Source: an uncultured Blautia sp.
Lineage (GTDB): Bacteria; Bacillota; Clostridia; Lachnospirales; Lachnospiraceae
NCBI GenBank assembly: GCA_900551465.1
Contig: URWL01000009.1
Location: forward strand, 1 to 15,212
DNA length: 15,212 nt
Direction: 5' to 3'
Shown here: positions 14,983-15,212 of the stretch, in pieces
How positions within the stretch are numbered: position 1 is the first letter of the stretch
Layout: each line of letters begins with the position of its first letter
Made by a program: the position numbers and the translations under genes
The notes under the pieces: model-generated
Seen by the model: only the letters and a program-made list of their open reading frames with translations
The model's database searches: none
What the model was told of the DNA's origin: nothing

Positions 14983-15212
14983 ATGGGAAAGAACAGTGTT
15001 GGTATATAAGGGGTAATACTGATTTTATTATAAAATGTCTTTCGATGATGCTATTCTTTTGAAGTACAAATGGTTGCCTTAAAGAATATTGTATGTTAGA
15101 ATAAAATAATCTTATTTGATAACCGTTAATAATAAAATTGTTTCTGATATTCTCACAGTATGTAGTGAAGCATACTCATTTCTGCAATTCAGTTCAATAA
15201 AAACAGCACATT
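14983..15212. other. AT-rich intergenic end of window; possible promoter and inverted repeat
   Basis: No open frame of note is seen on either strand. A candidate promoter reading rightward is TTGCCT (15074-15079), 17 bp, TAGAAT (15097-15102). Downstream lies a short inverted repeat AGTATG...CATACT (15157-15176), which could be an operator or a small hairpin in a leader. The gene it would serve lies beyond the window. Confidence 0.4.

Noticed and set aside
1..15212. Search by eye for CRISPR repeats, tRNA genes, IS ends, integrases or prophage genes
   Set aside because: No regularly spaced repeats, transposase or integrase motifs, or tRNA-like cloverleaf sequences were found on either strand.

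Overview
The window looks like a chromosomal segment of a low-to-moderate GC Firmicute, most likely a member of the Lachnospiraceae (Blautia/Ruminococcus-like gut clostridia). This rests on the gene set (Rex, YdiF-type ABC-F, alr-mazF, a DUF2344 protein followed by a short RNase G), strong AAGGAGG-type ribosome binding sites and TTGACA/TATAAT promoters. The genus cannot be fixed from sequence reading alone. There is no prophage, IS element, CRISPR array, tRNA or rRNA in the window.

Left part (1-1796): the 3' end of a DUF2344 (TIGR03936) radical-SAM-linked protein, overlapping by four bases a short RNase E/G-family ribonuclease that stops just before the usual zinc-link. In many Clostridia this pair leads into rplU-ysxB-rpmA. 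Here it is followed by a 229-bp gap and then by a 540-aa two-domain protein (2026-3648). This joins a NeuD/PglD-type sugar acetyltransferase module to a NahK-type N-acetylhexosamine kinase module, and it is the most unusual gene in the window. It ends at a perfect-stem terminator.

Accessory-looking middle (3767-5410): a 149-aa hypothetical protein (+), a 51-aa single-span micropeptide on the minus strand (short, but with a clear RBS), and a cytoplasmic subtilisin-like S8 protease without signal peptide or propeptide. The first two converge on a shared bidirectional terminator; the micropeptide and the protease diverge from a common intergenic region.

Right part (5532-14931): housekeeping genes. 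A eukaryotic-type (type II) NADP isocitrate dehydrogenase with a clean promoter converges on an ABC-F ATPase. The hairpin between them contains the ABC-F stop codon. The ABC-F gene and rex (NADH/NAD+ sensing repressor) diverge from back-to-back promoters. After rex come nnr (NAD(P)HX repair), alr (alanine racemase, overlapping nnr by 14 bp) and a MazF/NdoA endoribonuclease with no visible antitoxin gene. A CNNM/CBS/CorC membrane protein with its own promoter and a YebC-family translation factor close the block. A strong terminator follows yebC. The last 230 bp are AT-rich and hold only a possible promoter and a short inverted repeat.

Functional links visible here are thematic: redox and nicotinamide metabolism (icd, rex, nnr), RNA and translation control (rng, ABC-F, mazF, yebC), and cell wall supply (alr).
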